Shown piece after piece: positions 53,701 through 63,987 of a stretch of 64,000 nucleotides of DNA. This DNA is from Achatina immaculata (Eukaryota; Mollusca; Gastropoda; Stylommatophora; Achatinidae), in contig CM019708.1 of assembly GCA_009760885.1 (NCBI GenBank), positions 1,116,001 to 1,180,000 of the forward strand, given 5' to 3'. Every line of letters begins with the position of its first letter. Position 1 is the first letter of the stretch. The notes under the pieces were generated by a model, which saw nothing but the letters and a program-made list of their open reading frames with translations, was not told where the DNA came from and did not search any database. A program made the translations under genes and the position numbers.

Positions 53701-56700
53701 GCCACCAATAGTCTGCTGGCTCTGTTGTGTTTATTTCATTCTGATAGCCATTGTTGTAGAGACCCATAGGCTTGTCACGTCCTGGATTCACTGATTTCAC
53801 ATCAGACTTTCCTCATTGCTGTTGGCAACTTTGTCCCCATCTGTCCGCCATCCTGACATAACATTTTACAAAAATAATCATTACAATTAGTGTTGATTGC
53901 TACAGATTTCTGGGCTACGTGTTGGTCAGTTTTTAGCCAGTCAGATCTATGTTCCCTGTCTCACAAAGACTACATTAAGATAAATGTGTTCTTAACACAG
54001 TTGTTTCAAGGGGATGTGATATAAGTAAACTGACCAGTTGTTTCGGATAAGAAAGAAAGTCAACATATGTAGAAGCTGACATACATAAAGGCTTGTGGAA
54101 TGTATTAATTATGTAAGCTGTGAACTGTCTGTATTAATTACAATAACTGATCAGTCTAAGATGAAAAAAAAAATTTTTTTTTGTTTAAACTTTTGATATC
54201 CACTGTTTAGGCTGACTCTGTGTACAACTTGCGAAGACCTTATGACCTTGTGGCATTCATGAAACAGGAAGATAGGGCAACATTGTTAAACACACTTAAG
54301 AAAGAGCTTCTGACTAGGAAAGATGAAATTGACAAGAATGAGGATAGAGACACAGGTATGCTCCATTACCAGTGTAATTCATTATCATCATGTGCTGACA
54401 TGCTTTAGAGGGATATTGTTTCTCTCATGTGCATGACAGATCTGGCCAGTCTTCTGACTGATCACTTCATGATGTTTTCCATTCATCAGTACAGCTATCA
54501 TTCTCATGCACTTTTATACTGGACATGTTCTCTAGTATGATATTTCAGTATAGTATTATCCTTTATTGTATTTGTGACACTCAACCAAGTAACCAGTGAA
54601 GGTGTGTTCTGTGTTTCCAGTGATAAATCTACAATCATCATGTGACAGGGACAGTTAGTACAGGTGCCTTAAGTAGGGCTTGCTGGATTGGGCAGTAGAG
54701 CAGATATGGGAATGTCCTGTTACCTTCTGAGATCACATCCAAGTTAATGTATACAGTAATCTGATTCTGATATTTACAAATTTTTCTTACACTTTCTTAT
54801 TCTTTGTCATTTTTTCTAATTATGCCATGTTTTGTATAATCACATTTCATGGGTCATAATTTCTTGTCCATTTTTTTTTTTCGCTTGAGTATACAAATTT
54901 CTAGTGACTCCTACAGTTATATAGTGAGCCCTTGCTAAAATCTCATATGTGATGTTTAACGGAATGGGAAGGATGTAAGAAGATACATATTTCTGGTCCA
55001 TAAAGTAACATTGATGATGCATTGGTATCAAACATGGCAGAGAAGGACCGTAACAGTTTCATTGACTTTATGAAGTTTAATCCAACCATCTTTTTTACTT
55101 CCCTCATCCATGTGACTTCAGTGGACTTTCTCAACATCACCATTACTATCAATTCAACTCTTAACAAAGTCAGTATACTACAAACCTAGATAAAGCTTGT
55201 GTAGTTTTAAGTAAAAATTAAATCTTCATTTCTTCGTCCATCAGTTTTGATGTAGTATATACAGTATGCTAAATGAAATAGCAGTCGGTGACACATAGCT
55301 GACTGCTTGTGTCACGGTTGGTGAACCATAGCCAACCAAGACCCTATTCTGCCTCCCAGTGGAAACAGTAGCCTGGTCAGGTGAATGGGGATTGCAGTGG
55401 GAAGACAAAACTGGTCTGGAAAAAAAAAAGCATCAAGCCAAAGTAGGATGTGTTGGACTTAAAGGTGTGTAACTGTGACACAACACAGTGACACACTTTT
55501 GAGGGTGAACAAAGAAGAAGACTTACTTGAATTTGCCCAACATAGATGTTTTATTTCATGAGAGTAAGTAGATTGTCTGTTTGATCTAACTTCTAAAATA
55601 AAATGCCATTAGCACCTGGTTTGAATGTGTATTATAATTTATAAACTGTCTTTGGTGCCTGACTTTTTGTATGCTCTTATTTATGTAAAGATGAGAGTAG
55701 TCTGCTTTGATGATAGGTCTAAGGAAGCAAATCTGGCCAAGGCTGATCTGACTTTCTAGTAGTGTTTTCTTGAAAACAGACTGCCAAAAGAAGTAGGGAT
55801 CAACATTGTCCATGTGGAGGTTACTGGAGAGCCTGACATTTGAGCCTACTGGAAGAGTATTATCCTACTTCTTACTTTACTAAACTCTGAGATGTGAGGA
55901 AAAGCTATGACAGTCTGTGGTCATTGTCATCTTTCACTGACATTAAGGGAAAAAATAATAAAGAGCTTGCTCCCATAGTGTTTGAAACAAGAAGCAGATA
56001 TAATGGCTGATTTTTGATTTGACTTTCACCCTTAGGAGCTAATTTAAATTTATTTCTGTCACTTGGCTAGGTCTTGAGCAGAAGTTCTATAGAACAAATC
56101 CAGATTGTATTGAAGCTGGAAAGCCATTGCCTGAGTTTGATTTATACATTAGCACAGTGTTGCCACTGGAGAACAAAGGAATAAGGTATTTATTTGTTTG
56201 TAGTTGTTAAATCTCGGTTTGCAGAAGAGAGTTGTAGTTCTGCTTTTGTAGTAACACATAACTGTTTAGGTTGACAGAGGTAAAAGTAAAAAGGCAAAAT
56301 CTCCATTTTTATGCCTTTAAGGCATAATGGGATATAGTGTTTATTTTTAAGACCATGGGTACATGAAAGTATGATGTGGTCAGTATCATGGGTTCCTAGA
56401 TTTCTCCGTTACTAATTTTTAGAGGCTGGGTGGACCCCAGGGCCTTTTTTGGTGTGGTGGTACCAGAAAACAAATCTCCACTGCTGGGATCTGAACCTGC
56501 TGCCACTGGATTAGTAGACTGAGTTGCCTAACCACTCAGCCAACCAAGCGGCTAGAACTGGAAAGTAAAATTTGGTGTCTAACAGGAACTTCATATTGAG
56601 GTGCATTTACTGTATTGTACACCGAGTGATAAGTAGAGATCAAAAGCATCTTCAGTCTTGTCTGAAGTGTATAACTGATGATTCGGACCTAACCTAGCTT

Positions 56701-59700
56701 TTGTCTTTGGGACTTCGACTGCTGTATGGACATTGACTATTGATGATCTTATTAATTAATTAATGATTTATATAATGAAGGGAAGACTAATGTTTGATAT
56801 TAGTGTTAGTATAATGTTGTGACTTTTGTTGTACAATATTTTTTGTAGACCAGAGGAACACATAGACTTGAATGGTGCTCCCATTAGTAACCCCAAGTCA
56901 CCAGATTGTACTGCATTCATGGACCTAGATTTCAGTATGCATGCCTTTGAGCATCTAGAGGTAACTGAATCTTCTTATTATAACTTAAAGCATGGATGTC
57001 TAAAGAAACTGAATTAATATTGAGAACTTGGGGAGACAAATTATGAGCGAGTGTTTTTATTTGTCATTTTGTTACCTGGTGATAATTCACTTACCATTTT
57101 TGTTACCATTAAGATATTTCCACTAATATTTGCATACATTCACAGTTAGTAATGTACACATTGTTTCATTAATTGATCATGTTTTATTACATTACTGAAT
57201 GGATGGCATAATATTTGAGAAAATTAATGTTACTATTTTTTTTTTAAATAAAAGAGGCAATATTATATATATTGCTGTACTTCTATATCTCCTGTTTTAT
57301 ATATTACTGTACTTCTGTTTGATGTCCTGTTTTATATATTACTGTACTTCTGTTTGATCTCCTGTTTCCATTTTCCAGGTATTCATCTTGTCTACATTGT
57401 TCATTGCTATAAGCATAGTTTTTTCTTTTTTAAAAATCTTTTCATTGTTCATTGCTATAAGCTGTTCCACTATATGGAAACTTCAAAGTGTTTTTCATTC
57501 ATATAACCCTTCGTGTTTCACTGCTGTAAGCATAGATCTTTTTTTTTTTTTCCTTCTCTCTGTTGTTTACTGTTCACTGTGTGTCAGTTTATTGTTCCCA
57601 GTTTTTGTAGTATGTGGCCCTTAATTATACCAGAATGAATTTTGTGTCTGTGTGTTTCAAAAAAAAACAAAACAAAACAAAACATCTTAACTAAACAGTT
57701 TATGATCTTGATTGTAGAGCAGAATCATAACATACCTTACCCAAGTCTGTCAAGTCATCTTCTCATCAGCATCTTCATAATTTTTGTATATTTCATTTCT
57801 TTTACACAAGTTTAATATTTTTGGTCCTGTGTTAAGATCCTTTGTAAAGATGAGCATTTGAGTGTGTTTGGTGCTGCAAGGGACCCAGAATGTATCTCTC
57901 ACCTCAGATGACAGAATTCCCATGCTCCAGGCTCTTCACATGCTTCAAGCTCTTCACATGCTCCAGGCTCTTCACATGATCCAAGCTCTTCACATGCTAC
58001 AAGCTCTTCACATGCTCTAGGCTATTCACATGCTCAAAGCTCTTCACATGCTCCAGGCTCTTCACATGCTCAAAGCTCTTCACATGCTCCAGGCTCTTCA
58101 CATGCTTCAAGCTCTTCACATGCTCCAGACTCTTCACATACTCCAGGCTCTTCACATGCTCCAAGCTCTTCACATGCTCTAGGCTCTTCATATGCTTCAA
58201 GCTCTTCACATGCTCCAGGCTCTTCACATGCTCCAAGCTCTTCACATGCTCCAGGCTCTTCACATGCTCCAAGCTCTTCACATGCTCAAAGCTCTTCACA
58301 TGCTCCAAGCTCTTCACATACTCCAAGCTCTTCACATGCTCAAAGCTCTTCACATGCTCCAGGCTCTTCACATGCTCCAAGCTCTTCACATGCTCCAGGC
58401 TCTTCACATGCTCCAAGCTCTTCACATGCTCCAGGCTCTTCACATGCTCCAAGCTCTTCACATGCTCCAGGCTCTTCACATGCTCCAAGCTCTTCACATG
58501 CTCCAGGCTCTTCACATGCTCCAAGCTCTTCACATGCTCCAAGCTCTTCACATGCTCCAGGCTCTTCACATGCTCCAGGCTCTTCACATGCTCCAAGCTC
58601 TTCACATGCTCCAGGCTCTTCACATGCTTCAAGCTCTTCACATGCTCCAGGCTCTTCACATGCTCCAGGCTCTTCACATGCTTCAAGCTGTTCACCATTC
58701 ATTACCTGCAGATAACTCGGAACTTAACTGAGGGATGCTACAGCAACAGCAGCATTGACAGTGAAGCTCAGTTATCATATGTACTATTTGTATTATGAAA
58801 TTACACGATTATTTGTTTGAAATGTATAAATGTATATGGCTCATGACACATCTCTGTACAGTTTTCTTTGACCTTTTTGCAGGGAATGAAGGCAAGATCA
58901 AATTTGTCTGGAACCCCAGAGTTAGGCCTGAAAAATGCCATAACCCATCGTGAGAATGTGGATGATTATGGCCATCTGGTGTATGGTGCTTTAAATAAGG
59001 TATATATGACACTTTAGACAGATACAATACTATGAAAGTTACTGGATTTTAAATGCAAATGACCACACAGTCTTCCGTCATTTTATTTCAGCTCCATATA
59101 TGGCAAAGCATAAACAAAACATCATTAAATAAAAGGAATAATTCATTTATACATGAAAAGTTCTAGTATACTTTCTTATAAAATAAAAAAAATTGCCTAA
59201 TCTAAAATTTTTCATGCAACAACTGATTAATGTGAATGAACGAACGAACAACCTTACTTTATTTTCAAAGGATTGGGCACGCGCACCCACCTAACATTCT
59301 GCCCTTCATCATACAGCTTTTACTCAGTCACAGTCATTCAGCATTTATTAATGAGCATTAATAATCATGAAGACACAATTAAATGATTACATAAATACAT
59401 AATAAACTTATCTCTTGCCCATACACTCCACACTCTCATTTATGCAAGAGCATGAAATAAACTTGCATTCTTACATTTATTCAAAACTAAAATTTATAGA
59501 AAAGCTGTTAAAAATTAGAACAATCAAGCCATACTTTAAACTACTTTATGTGAAGTCATAGTAGGCATTTATGTTACATAATCTGTGGAGAGGAACAGAC
59601 AACTACAAAAATAAGAATTTTAAGGGCATGCATCTTTCCCATCGCAACATATGCCTGTGAGACCTGGACACTTAACAAAACAGCTGAGAAACACATAAAT

Positions 59701-61616
59701 GCCTTTGAATGTAAATGCTACAGAATAGTTCTTCATATATCATGGACACGAAAAAGAACAAATATATCCATACTACAAGAACTTAATATTAAAGAGGGCT
59801 GGCTAGTAAAGAGGATTAAACAAAGAAAACTTAAATATTTTGGACACATTAAACATCATGATTATCTAGAGAAGACCATCTTGGAAGGATATATAATGGT
59901 AAAAAGAAAGAGAGGAAGACTAAGGCGAAGATGGCTGCAAGACATTGTTGATAATCTGCAAATGGATGCATCAGCAGCAGGACATCTTGCTCACAACCGA
60001 GAGGCCTACAGGAGTGCTGTTAGGAAGGCAAAGTTCCACAAGGGACATGCAAATAAATGAATGAATGAATTGAATATGTTAAATTACTGGAGCCACATTA
60101 GCCTGCCTTAACCACTGATAGATCTATGAAACAGTGACAGATGTGATGGATAGACCTGTGATACATTTCTGATTCTTAGTTATAAATATATCTTACATCC
60201 TTCTCGCACCTTCATGTGTCACATAGGGCTTGCAGTGCATCCCGCCATGAGCCTCTGTTCTCATTGAGGTTCTCAGTCTTATCCAGGGATTTAATGTCTG
60301 TCATCTTAGCTTTTCTGGTCAGTGTTCTCTTTATGGTCTCTTGAGGTTGGCCTCTTTTTATTTCTGTAGATGTTTCCCATTGGATGGCTCGCTCTGTGAT
60401 TCTCTGCTTGTTTCTCCTCATCACATATGCCCACCTTCATTTCTTGATTAATGCTGAGACTGTTTGCTGCGTGCTCATTTTTCTTTCATTTTCCGTTATA
60501 TACAGAGTATTTTTCTTAGACATTTTTTTTTCTAATGCATCCAGTCTGTTTGGTTGTTTTCCAGTTTTCTCATGCAAGGATGGGTATTACATTTGAGCTG
60601 GGCATCCTAAGCTTTGCTCTTGTGCTTAGAAGTTTTTTATTTCCATATTATCTCAAGATTCTTAAAGCCCATTGCAGCCTTTGTTATTCTGGTTCTAACT
60701 TCTTTCCTTATGTCCTCTTCTTGAGAAGCTTATTAATACTCTGGGGAAACAAATATATTAAAAAATATGTATCTCACCAACACATTAAGTGCCACACAGA
60801 GTGGTGAAGTGCAGGAGGTGGAACTCTTTTTTTGTTTCTTTCATGGATTTTGTTCTGATTGAAGTGAGGTGTGTCTGACCGCAGTCTAATGTCAGGTACC
60901 CATTGTCATCTATGTTGAATCAAGCATGCCCCACTCACTGTGTGTATTAAAAGCAAGTTGTATAACTGCTGTATAACTTGTGCACTAAATTGATGAATAA
61001 GAATATAGCAGCTTTTTTTAGGTGATGCAAGTTTTTTTTCACATTCTCTGTGATTTTTTTTTTTTTTCCGTATAACCTGGGAGTACTATAAATCTAAGCT
61101 TGTAGTTGTTACATTACAGTTTGTGGCCAGCTCGTAGACTACCATATGATCCATGCAATGAGCAAAACTTCATGAATTTTATATTTTTTATGTGGAAATG
61201 AAAATCAGGAAGCAATGAAAATCTTTTGCCTAGAGTGTTTCAAACCAACAGATCAGATTTTAGAAGTTTCCTACCCCACTTAGCCATTCCAAAAGCTTTA
61301 ACAGTTGTATATATAAAGTTGTATATATGAAAAGCCAGATGTATCCGTTGAAGGGTTAATGATCTCTCTGCAAAGATGTTTGCCATCTGATAACTGCAAT
61401 CAGGCCATAAGGTGGACATATGCAGTGTTATGGTTGCCATTTAGGTAATAATTTTGTAGCACAGCATTTCACAGTCGTAGAGTTAATGTATGATCTACCT
61501 CCCCAGAATAAAACATCATGGATTTTATACAACATGGCAGCATTCTACTGGAGAATCAAGGGTAACCCATATCAGGCGGTGGAATGTATACGGAGAGCCT
61601 TACACCATTCTCCCAG
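46173..61616 (+). CDS. TTC17: Tetratricopeptide repeat protein 17, 5' part (six exons, continues beyond window)
   Basis: Coding segments: 46173-46286, 54211-54355, 56071-56185, 56849-56960, 58883-58999 and 61507-61616, phases 0, 1, 2, 0, 0, 2. Together they give about 238 residues of a protein that is over 1100 residues in vertebrates. It begins with a signal peptide (MASTITVVLLFSLVLARCTI), then STHWIVTEDGKIQSQ, a hallmark of TTC17. Next come YNLRRPYDLVAFMKQE and NEDRDTG, SPDCT..MDLDFSMHAFEHLE, and the first TPR-like helix pair NKTSWILYNMAAFYWRIKGN PYQAVECIRRALHHSPR. Vertebrate TTC17 has been linked to actin organisation and ciliogenesis. The next exon (HNKDIALVNLA-type) was not found before 64000. 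A further in-frame ATG at 46071 lies upstream, but the 46173 site has the strong AAGATGG context and starts a signal peptide. Confidence 0.93.
46287..46744. other. TTC17 intron 1, nothing recognised
   Basis: No exon or repeat recognised before the LINE fragment at 46745. Confidence 0.4.
46745..47105 (-). mobile_element. LINE 3' fragment, family E, (TCAA)n tail (minus)
   Basis: The minus strand reads, across small shifts, FLGHVLRMDES-like, KRNQGRPRETL-like, RTITRESTTLGFKSIQVLQR and AAASRQTWKDMTFALWANVG, then TCAATCAATCAAT. A LINE C-terminal end unlike families A-D. Confidence 0.65.
47655..47940. repeat. (TA)n/(CA)n/(TACA)n microsatellite
   Basis: About 285 bases of alternating TATATA, CACACA and TACATACA runs. 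Long ORFs of I/Y/T/H or V/C/Y/M composition on both strands are artefacts. Confidence 0.97.
47941..48775. other. TTC17 intron 1, nothing recognised
   Basis: No repeat family or exon recognised; GGTTTGTGGTCTATGTG..TTAGAGGGAACAGTGG flanks suggest the microsatellite is part of a larger unidentified repeat. Confidence 0.3.
48776..53060 (-). mobile_element. Near full-length RTE-like LINE family B (minus), interrupted by LINE A
   Basis: Read from right to left. An apurinic-type endonuclease ORF (52896-52243) has FKTATWNVRTL, MSEVRWTGAG, VVGDFNAEVGKG and, in the next frame (52181 on), SDHDPL; these are the N, E, DxN and SDH catalytic blocks of exonuclease-endonuclease-phosphatase domains. A linker (NKWMTDDILGLMDKRRRSTN NQEKY) continues as SKINKEIRCKCREAKEAW on the far side of the 50583-51830 insert. 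RT follows: AISLSCHVTKLRLRIIMRRT, FYLCFIDYTKAFDKVKHNEI, GCVLSPDL, FRYADNTVLI (second catalytic Asp now Asn). Then [14 protein letters not shown] and the C-terminal [18 protein letters not shown]. The tail is (ATG)n. Several frameshifts; inactive. Confidence 0.93.
50583..51830 (+). mobile_element. 5'-truncated LINE family A with 11-bp target duplication (plus)
   Basis: The best-preserved RT in the window. Its open frame is continuous to 51803: AGFRKGRSCLDQIFTLRIIL, FIDFKKAFDSIHRDSLWRIL, GVKQGCILSPLLFGI, LDFADDITLISNN (catalytic FADD), LEINKDKTKIMKI, YLGSYIDQDGDTRKEV, then the C-terminal RRWTYVGHLMRRNDQRIPKQ and GRPRETLKRTLLREAKL ending RALCDV. The 3' tail is GATATAAGATATAAG. The endonuclease and start of RT are lost. 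It is flanked by ATATTTTTCTT at 50572-50582 and 51831-51841. The first 18 codons of the 424-codon frame (from 50529) are antisense LINE B sequence. Confidence 0.95.
53061..53451. other. TTC17 intron 1, mostly unexplained
   Basis: The stretch AGGTCTAATCCTACAAAACT GTATTCTCATACTTTAC (53130-53165) recurs at 53605-53640 with the following TTCCTATTTATAAAAAATTG. A dispersed or duplicated segment of about 80 bp therefore flanks the S3 SINE. Confidence 0.5.
53452..53590 (+). repeat. tRNA-derived SINE, family S3 (plus)
   Basis: GTGTGAGATAGCTCAGTTTG TTAGTATGCTG (A-box region) and ACGTTTGAATCCCAGG (B-box region) spaced as in a tRNA, then TTTTTCTTTCTCTTACGTCT. Copy also at 10030-10160. Confidence 0.65.
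53591..54210. other. TTC17 intron 1, end
   Basis: Nothing recognised apart from the duplicated segment noted at 53605-53690. Confidence 0.35.
54211..54355 (+). CDS. TTC17: TTC17 exon 2
   Basis: Acceptor CACTGTTTAG, donor GTATGC. Encodes ADSVYNLRRPYDLVAFMKQE, DRATLLNTLKKELLTRKDEI, DKNEDRDT. In vertebrate TTC17 the same place carries an LKHPHDLV..MRQE and NEDRDTG block. Phase 0 in, 1 out. Confidence 0.93.
54926..54990 (+). mobile_element. Minimal LINE family A tail (plus)
   Basis: GAGCCCTTG, then TATGTGATGTTTAACGGAAT GGGAAGGATGTAAGAAGATA, matches the last 45 bases of family A with an 11-base insertion. Confidence 0.6.
55300..55520 (+). repeat. Unclassified dispersed repeat (pair with 10470-10730)
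   Basis: GCCAACCAAGACCCTATTCT and GTAGCCTGGTCAGG align with the earlier copy. It ends GTGAACAAAGAAGAAG, like the family H LINE tail. Confidence 0.4.
55521..56070. other. TTC17 intron 2, end
   Basis: No repeat or exon recognised before the exon 3 acceptor. Confidence 0.4.
56071..56185 (+). CDS. TTC17: TTC17 exon 3
   Basis: Acceptor ACTTGGCTAG, donor GTATTT. Encodes LEQKFYRTNPDCIEAGKPLP then EFDLYISTVLPLENKGI. Conserved N-P-D-C-I and phase (1 in, 2 out) support it. Confidence 0.9.
56278..56555 (-). repeat. tRNA-derived SINE, family S1 (minus)
   Basis: Tail TAAAAGTAAAAAGGCAAAAT, body AAGGCATAATGGG..ATGATGTGGTCAGTATCA, and head (minus strand) GCCGCTTGGTTGGCTGAGTG GTTAGGCAACTC with AGGTTCAGATCC. 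A-box and B-box like motifs are visible. Confidence 0.8.
56849..56960 (+). CDS. TTC17: TTC17 exon 4
   Basis: Acceptor TTTTTTGTAG, donor GTAACT. Encodes PEEHIDLNGAPISNPKSPDC then TAFMDLDFSMHAFEHLE. The PDCT and HAFEHL motifs match the family. Phase 2 in, 0 out. Confidence 0.92.
57265..57370. repeat. Three copies of a 38-40 bp tandem repeat
   Basis: TTATATATTACTGTACTTCT GTTTGATCTCCTG-type units, in TTC17 intron 4. Confidence 0.85.
57925..58690. repeat. 18-bp minisatellite, about 42 copies, with 36-bp higher order
   Basis: The unit is CTCCAGGCTCTTCACATG or CTCCAAGCTCTTCACATG. The two types alternate regularly between about 58210 and 58560, making a 36-bp higher-order unit. As 18 is divisible by three, long ORFs appear on both strands (EHVKSL, LHMLQA and CEEPGA repeats). 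They are artefacts, because the array sits wholly inside TTC17 intron 4. Confidence 0.97.
58883..58999 (+). CDS. TTC17: TTC17 exon 5
   Basis: Acceptor CCTTTTTGCAG, donor GTATAT. Encodes GMKARSNLSGTPELGLKNAI then THRENVDDYGHLVYGALNK; D-D-x-G-H-L is the conserved part. Phase 0 both sides. Confidence 0.9.
59000..59574. other. TTC17 intron 5, nothing recognised
   Basis: AT-rich; no repeat recognised. Confidence 0.4.
59575..60075 (+). mobile_element. LINE family D 3' end (plus)
   Basis: Coding remnants NLWRGTDNYKNKNFKGMHLS-like, HINAFECKCYR and [20 protein letters not shown]. Tail GCAAATAAATGAATGAATGA. Confidence 0.9.
60180..60725 (-). mobile_element. Diverged LINE family A relative (minus)
   Basis: The minus strand reads MRRNKQRITERAIQWETSTE, PQETIKRTLTRKAKMTDIKS and LQALCDT, at clear distance from the other family A copies. 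An older subfamily. Confidence 0.8.
60726..61506. other. TTC17 intron 5, end; nothing recognised
   Basis: T-rich tracts at 61030-61070. No repeat recognised. Confidence 0.4.
61507..61616 (+). CDS. TTC17: TTC17 exon 6 (first TPR unit)
   Basis: Acceptor CTACCTCCCCAG, donor GTAAAT. Encodes NKTSWILYNMAAFYWRIKGN PYQAVECIRRALHHSP. The W-x-L-Y-N-M-A-x-F-Y-W-R-I-K pattern is the strongest TTC17 match in the window. Phase 0 in, 2 out. Confidence 0.95.
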
Positions 61617-62599
61617 GTAAATAATTGACGTAACTTCTGAATGAACTGATGATGTATGTTGTGTTGTTTTACGGCAAAAGTTTGCTTTCCAAATTCATGA
61701 AACGTGACAGCACCCAGGTTTAATATTAGTCTGTAGCTTATGTGACAGTGGCATCACTTGAAAGATTGTTCAGTTTTGGTCAGATAAGTGAAACTGTAGA
61801 CACCATAGTTATTTTGAAACGTAGACATGAACTCTTCCGCTGCTGGACACAAAAAAAAAAAATCAGATGCTCCGATTATGTGGTATGTATTTGTCACTTG
61901 TGTTGTGACATTTATAGGCCCTAGTTGTAAGTCAGTGTAACAAAGCAATCTATGCTTGTCATATACAAAAGTACTTGTAAATCCCCATAGTCTATAATGT
62001 TTTGTCATTTAGAATTTCCCTTTACACATATTTCTAATTTTTGTGACTATTTCTAACACTTTATTGCAAATAAAGTATTTTATTACAATGTCAGCAACAG
62101 GCAGTCAATAATGCAAAAAAAAAGATGAGCGGAAAAAACTTATACTGATCTCGATTAAAAACAATTAAGTCTTTAAAAAAATGCTTTATGATTGTAATCT
62201 CCGCCATAGAAACTAAGAAAAGGACATTTCTACTTTCAAATGACATTCACAGTGATAAGTTAAATAAAAATTAACATCATGTCTTTAACAAAATGAAGTG
62301 AATTGAACATTTTGACTCACGGAACCTGAGCCAGTAGCCACAAATGGTGACTTCGCAGCAATTGGGTTAAGTTTTTTTCCTAGTTTATAAGTTGGATAGG
62401 GAGTGGGTTACAGGCATTTGGTGGGATTTTTGCAGTGGGCCAAAGAAGCAGGCTGGTTCACAAATTGCACAAAATACAGTAATGTCTATCAGGATATAGG
62501 AATACAGGAGCCTGTCTCAAGAACCAACAGTGAAAGGTGGGATGGAATCTTGGCTGGATCGGGTGTGCTAATCCCCAGTACTACGCTGAATCTCCATCA
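61617..62599. other. TTC17 intron 6, nothing recognised
   Basis: Searched for the next TTC17 exon (an N-K-x-I-A-L-V-N-L-A type block) and did not find it. TTAACCCAATTGCTGCG on the minus strand at 62369 looks like a piggyBac-type end without a clear partner. Confidence 0.35.
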
Positions 62600-62765
62600 C
62601 AGATGTTCTTAACCTTTTTTTTTCTTTCCTCCCTTCATAATTACAAACCCCCACTGCTTTGCCCAGTACATGCCCATACCTTCTTCATCAGACTGTCAAA
62701 ATCATCGTCAGTTATCAGTCCTATTACATACCAGCATGGCTTCAAAAGATGTCATTGACTTGGTT
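62600..62765. repeat. hAT-like end repeat (pair with 35000-35165)
   Basis: CAGATGTTCTTAACCTTTTT resembles a hAT terminus. Downstream blocks match 35030-35140 in the same order. Confidence 0.4.
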
Positions 62766-62773
62766 TTACTTTA

Positions 62774-63987
62774 CAAGGGGAAGTCACTAAGTAACTCGCA
62801 AATGCCTGTTACAAAAAAAAACTAAATACGACAGTAATTTGAAAACTTTTAATTTTTGAACCTACATTATTCCCCTATTTCTCAACATAATCGGCACCAA
62901 CATTGATACATTTGTCCCATCGTGTAATCAATGATGCAGTACATGGCGTATCGGGAGTCCAATTTTTGAACCATTTTTTTACTTCTATTTCCACCTCTTT
63001 GTCACTCAAGAATCTTTCTTCCGCCGAGGTGGTTTTTCAATGGACCAAACAGGTGAAAATCACTTGGAGCTAATCAGGACTATAGGATGGATGTTCAAGA
63101 ACTTCCCATCCCAACTGGCTAATTTTCTCTTAGGTTAACCAAGCCGTATGTGGTCTGGCATTGTCATGGAGGAGAAGCACACCTATAGTCAGTAGACCAG
63201 GACATTTTCTTCGAATTGCATCCCATAGCATCGACATAACTTCACAGTACGATACAGATTTCACACTGTCACCATACTTCTGGAACTTAGTTAACGACAC
63301 TCCTTGATAATCCCAGAACACTGTCGGCATAACCTTCCCTGCAGAAGGCATAATCTTGAATTTTTTTGCGCATGGTGATGATGGGTGTTTCCATTGCATT
63401 AAGGCACGTTTTGATTCGGGTTGATAGTGGTGCACCCAAGATTCATCTCCAGTAATAATCCTTTGGAGCATGTCTTCACCTTCATATGTGTAATGACAGA
63501 GATGCTGCAGTGACATGCCAAATTGGTTCATTTTGTGTTCATCATTCAGATCTCTGGGTACCCAACGTGAGCAAACTTTCTGAAAATTCAATTGGTCATG
63601 CATTATTCTGTAGTCTAAGCCATGTAGGCATCCGATTGCACGTGCTACACTGTCTATCGTTACTTGTCTGTCAGCTCTAATAATCTCATTCACATGTTGC
63701 ACAGTTGCTTCTGTTGCAGTCTGAACAAGGACGGCCAAGTCAGACTTTGTCAACAATTTCAGTGTGTCCCTGAGAAAATTCTTTTACCCAGTTATAGACT
63801 GCTTTACATGATAAACACTTTTCAGCATAAACTGTAATCATTTCCCTATGAATGTCCTCAACTGAATGTCCCTTTAGCCCACAAAAATCGCACTACACTT
63901 CTCTGTTCTTCTTTGGTACACACTAACAGTTGGGTAGTCATTTTGTTATTGCTTTGCACATGCGCACGTAACTCCCAGTGCCTCCTA
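62774..63987 (-). mobile_element. Near full-length mariner with broken transposase (minus)
   Basis: About 1.21 kb, normal for mariner, with imperfect inverted ends (CAAGGGGAAGTCACTAAGT on the left; minus-strand AGGAGGCACTGGGAGTTACG on the right) next to TA. The transposase relic runs 63941-62875: an N-terminal helix-turn-helix part (RFLWAKGHS, ITVYAEKCLSCKAVYNWVKE), then WVPRDLNDEHK, ITGDESWVHHYQPESKR (first catalytic Asp), LLLHDNARPHTA (second), HPSYSPD (third, other frame) and the C-terminal GADYVEK. At least three frameshifts or stops make it inactive. It sits in TTC17 intron 6. Confidence 0.88.

Noticed and set aside
57925..58690. CRISPR-like array
   Set aside because: Units are contiguous with no unique spacers, in a eukaryotic intron.
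57997..58731. Long repeat ORFs (EHVKSL, LHMLQA, CEEPGA) as a repeat-protein gene
   Set aside because: All come from an 18-bp tandem array read in several frames inside a TTC17 intron; unit length divisible by three makes any frame open.
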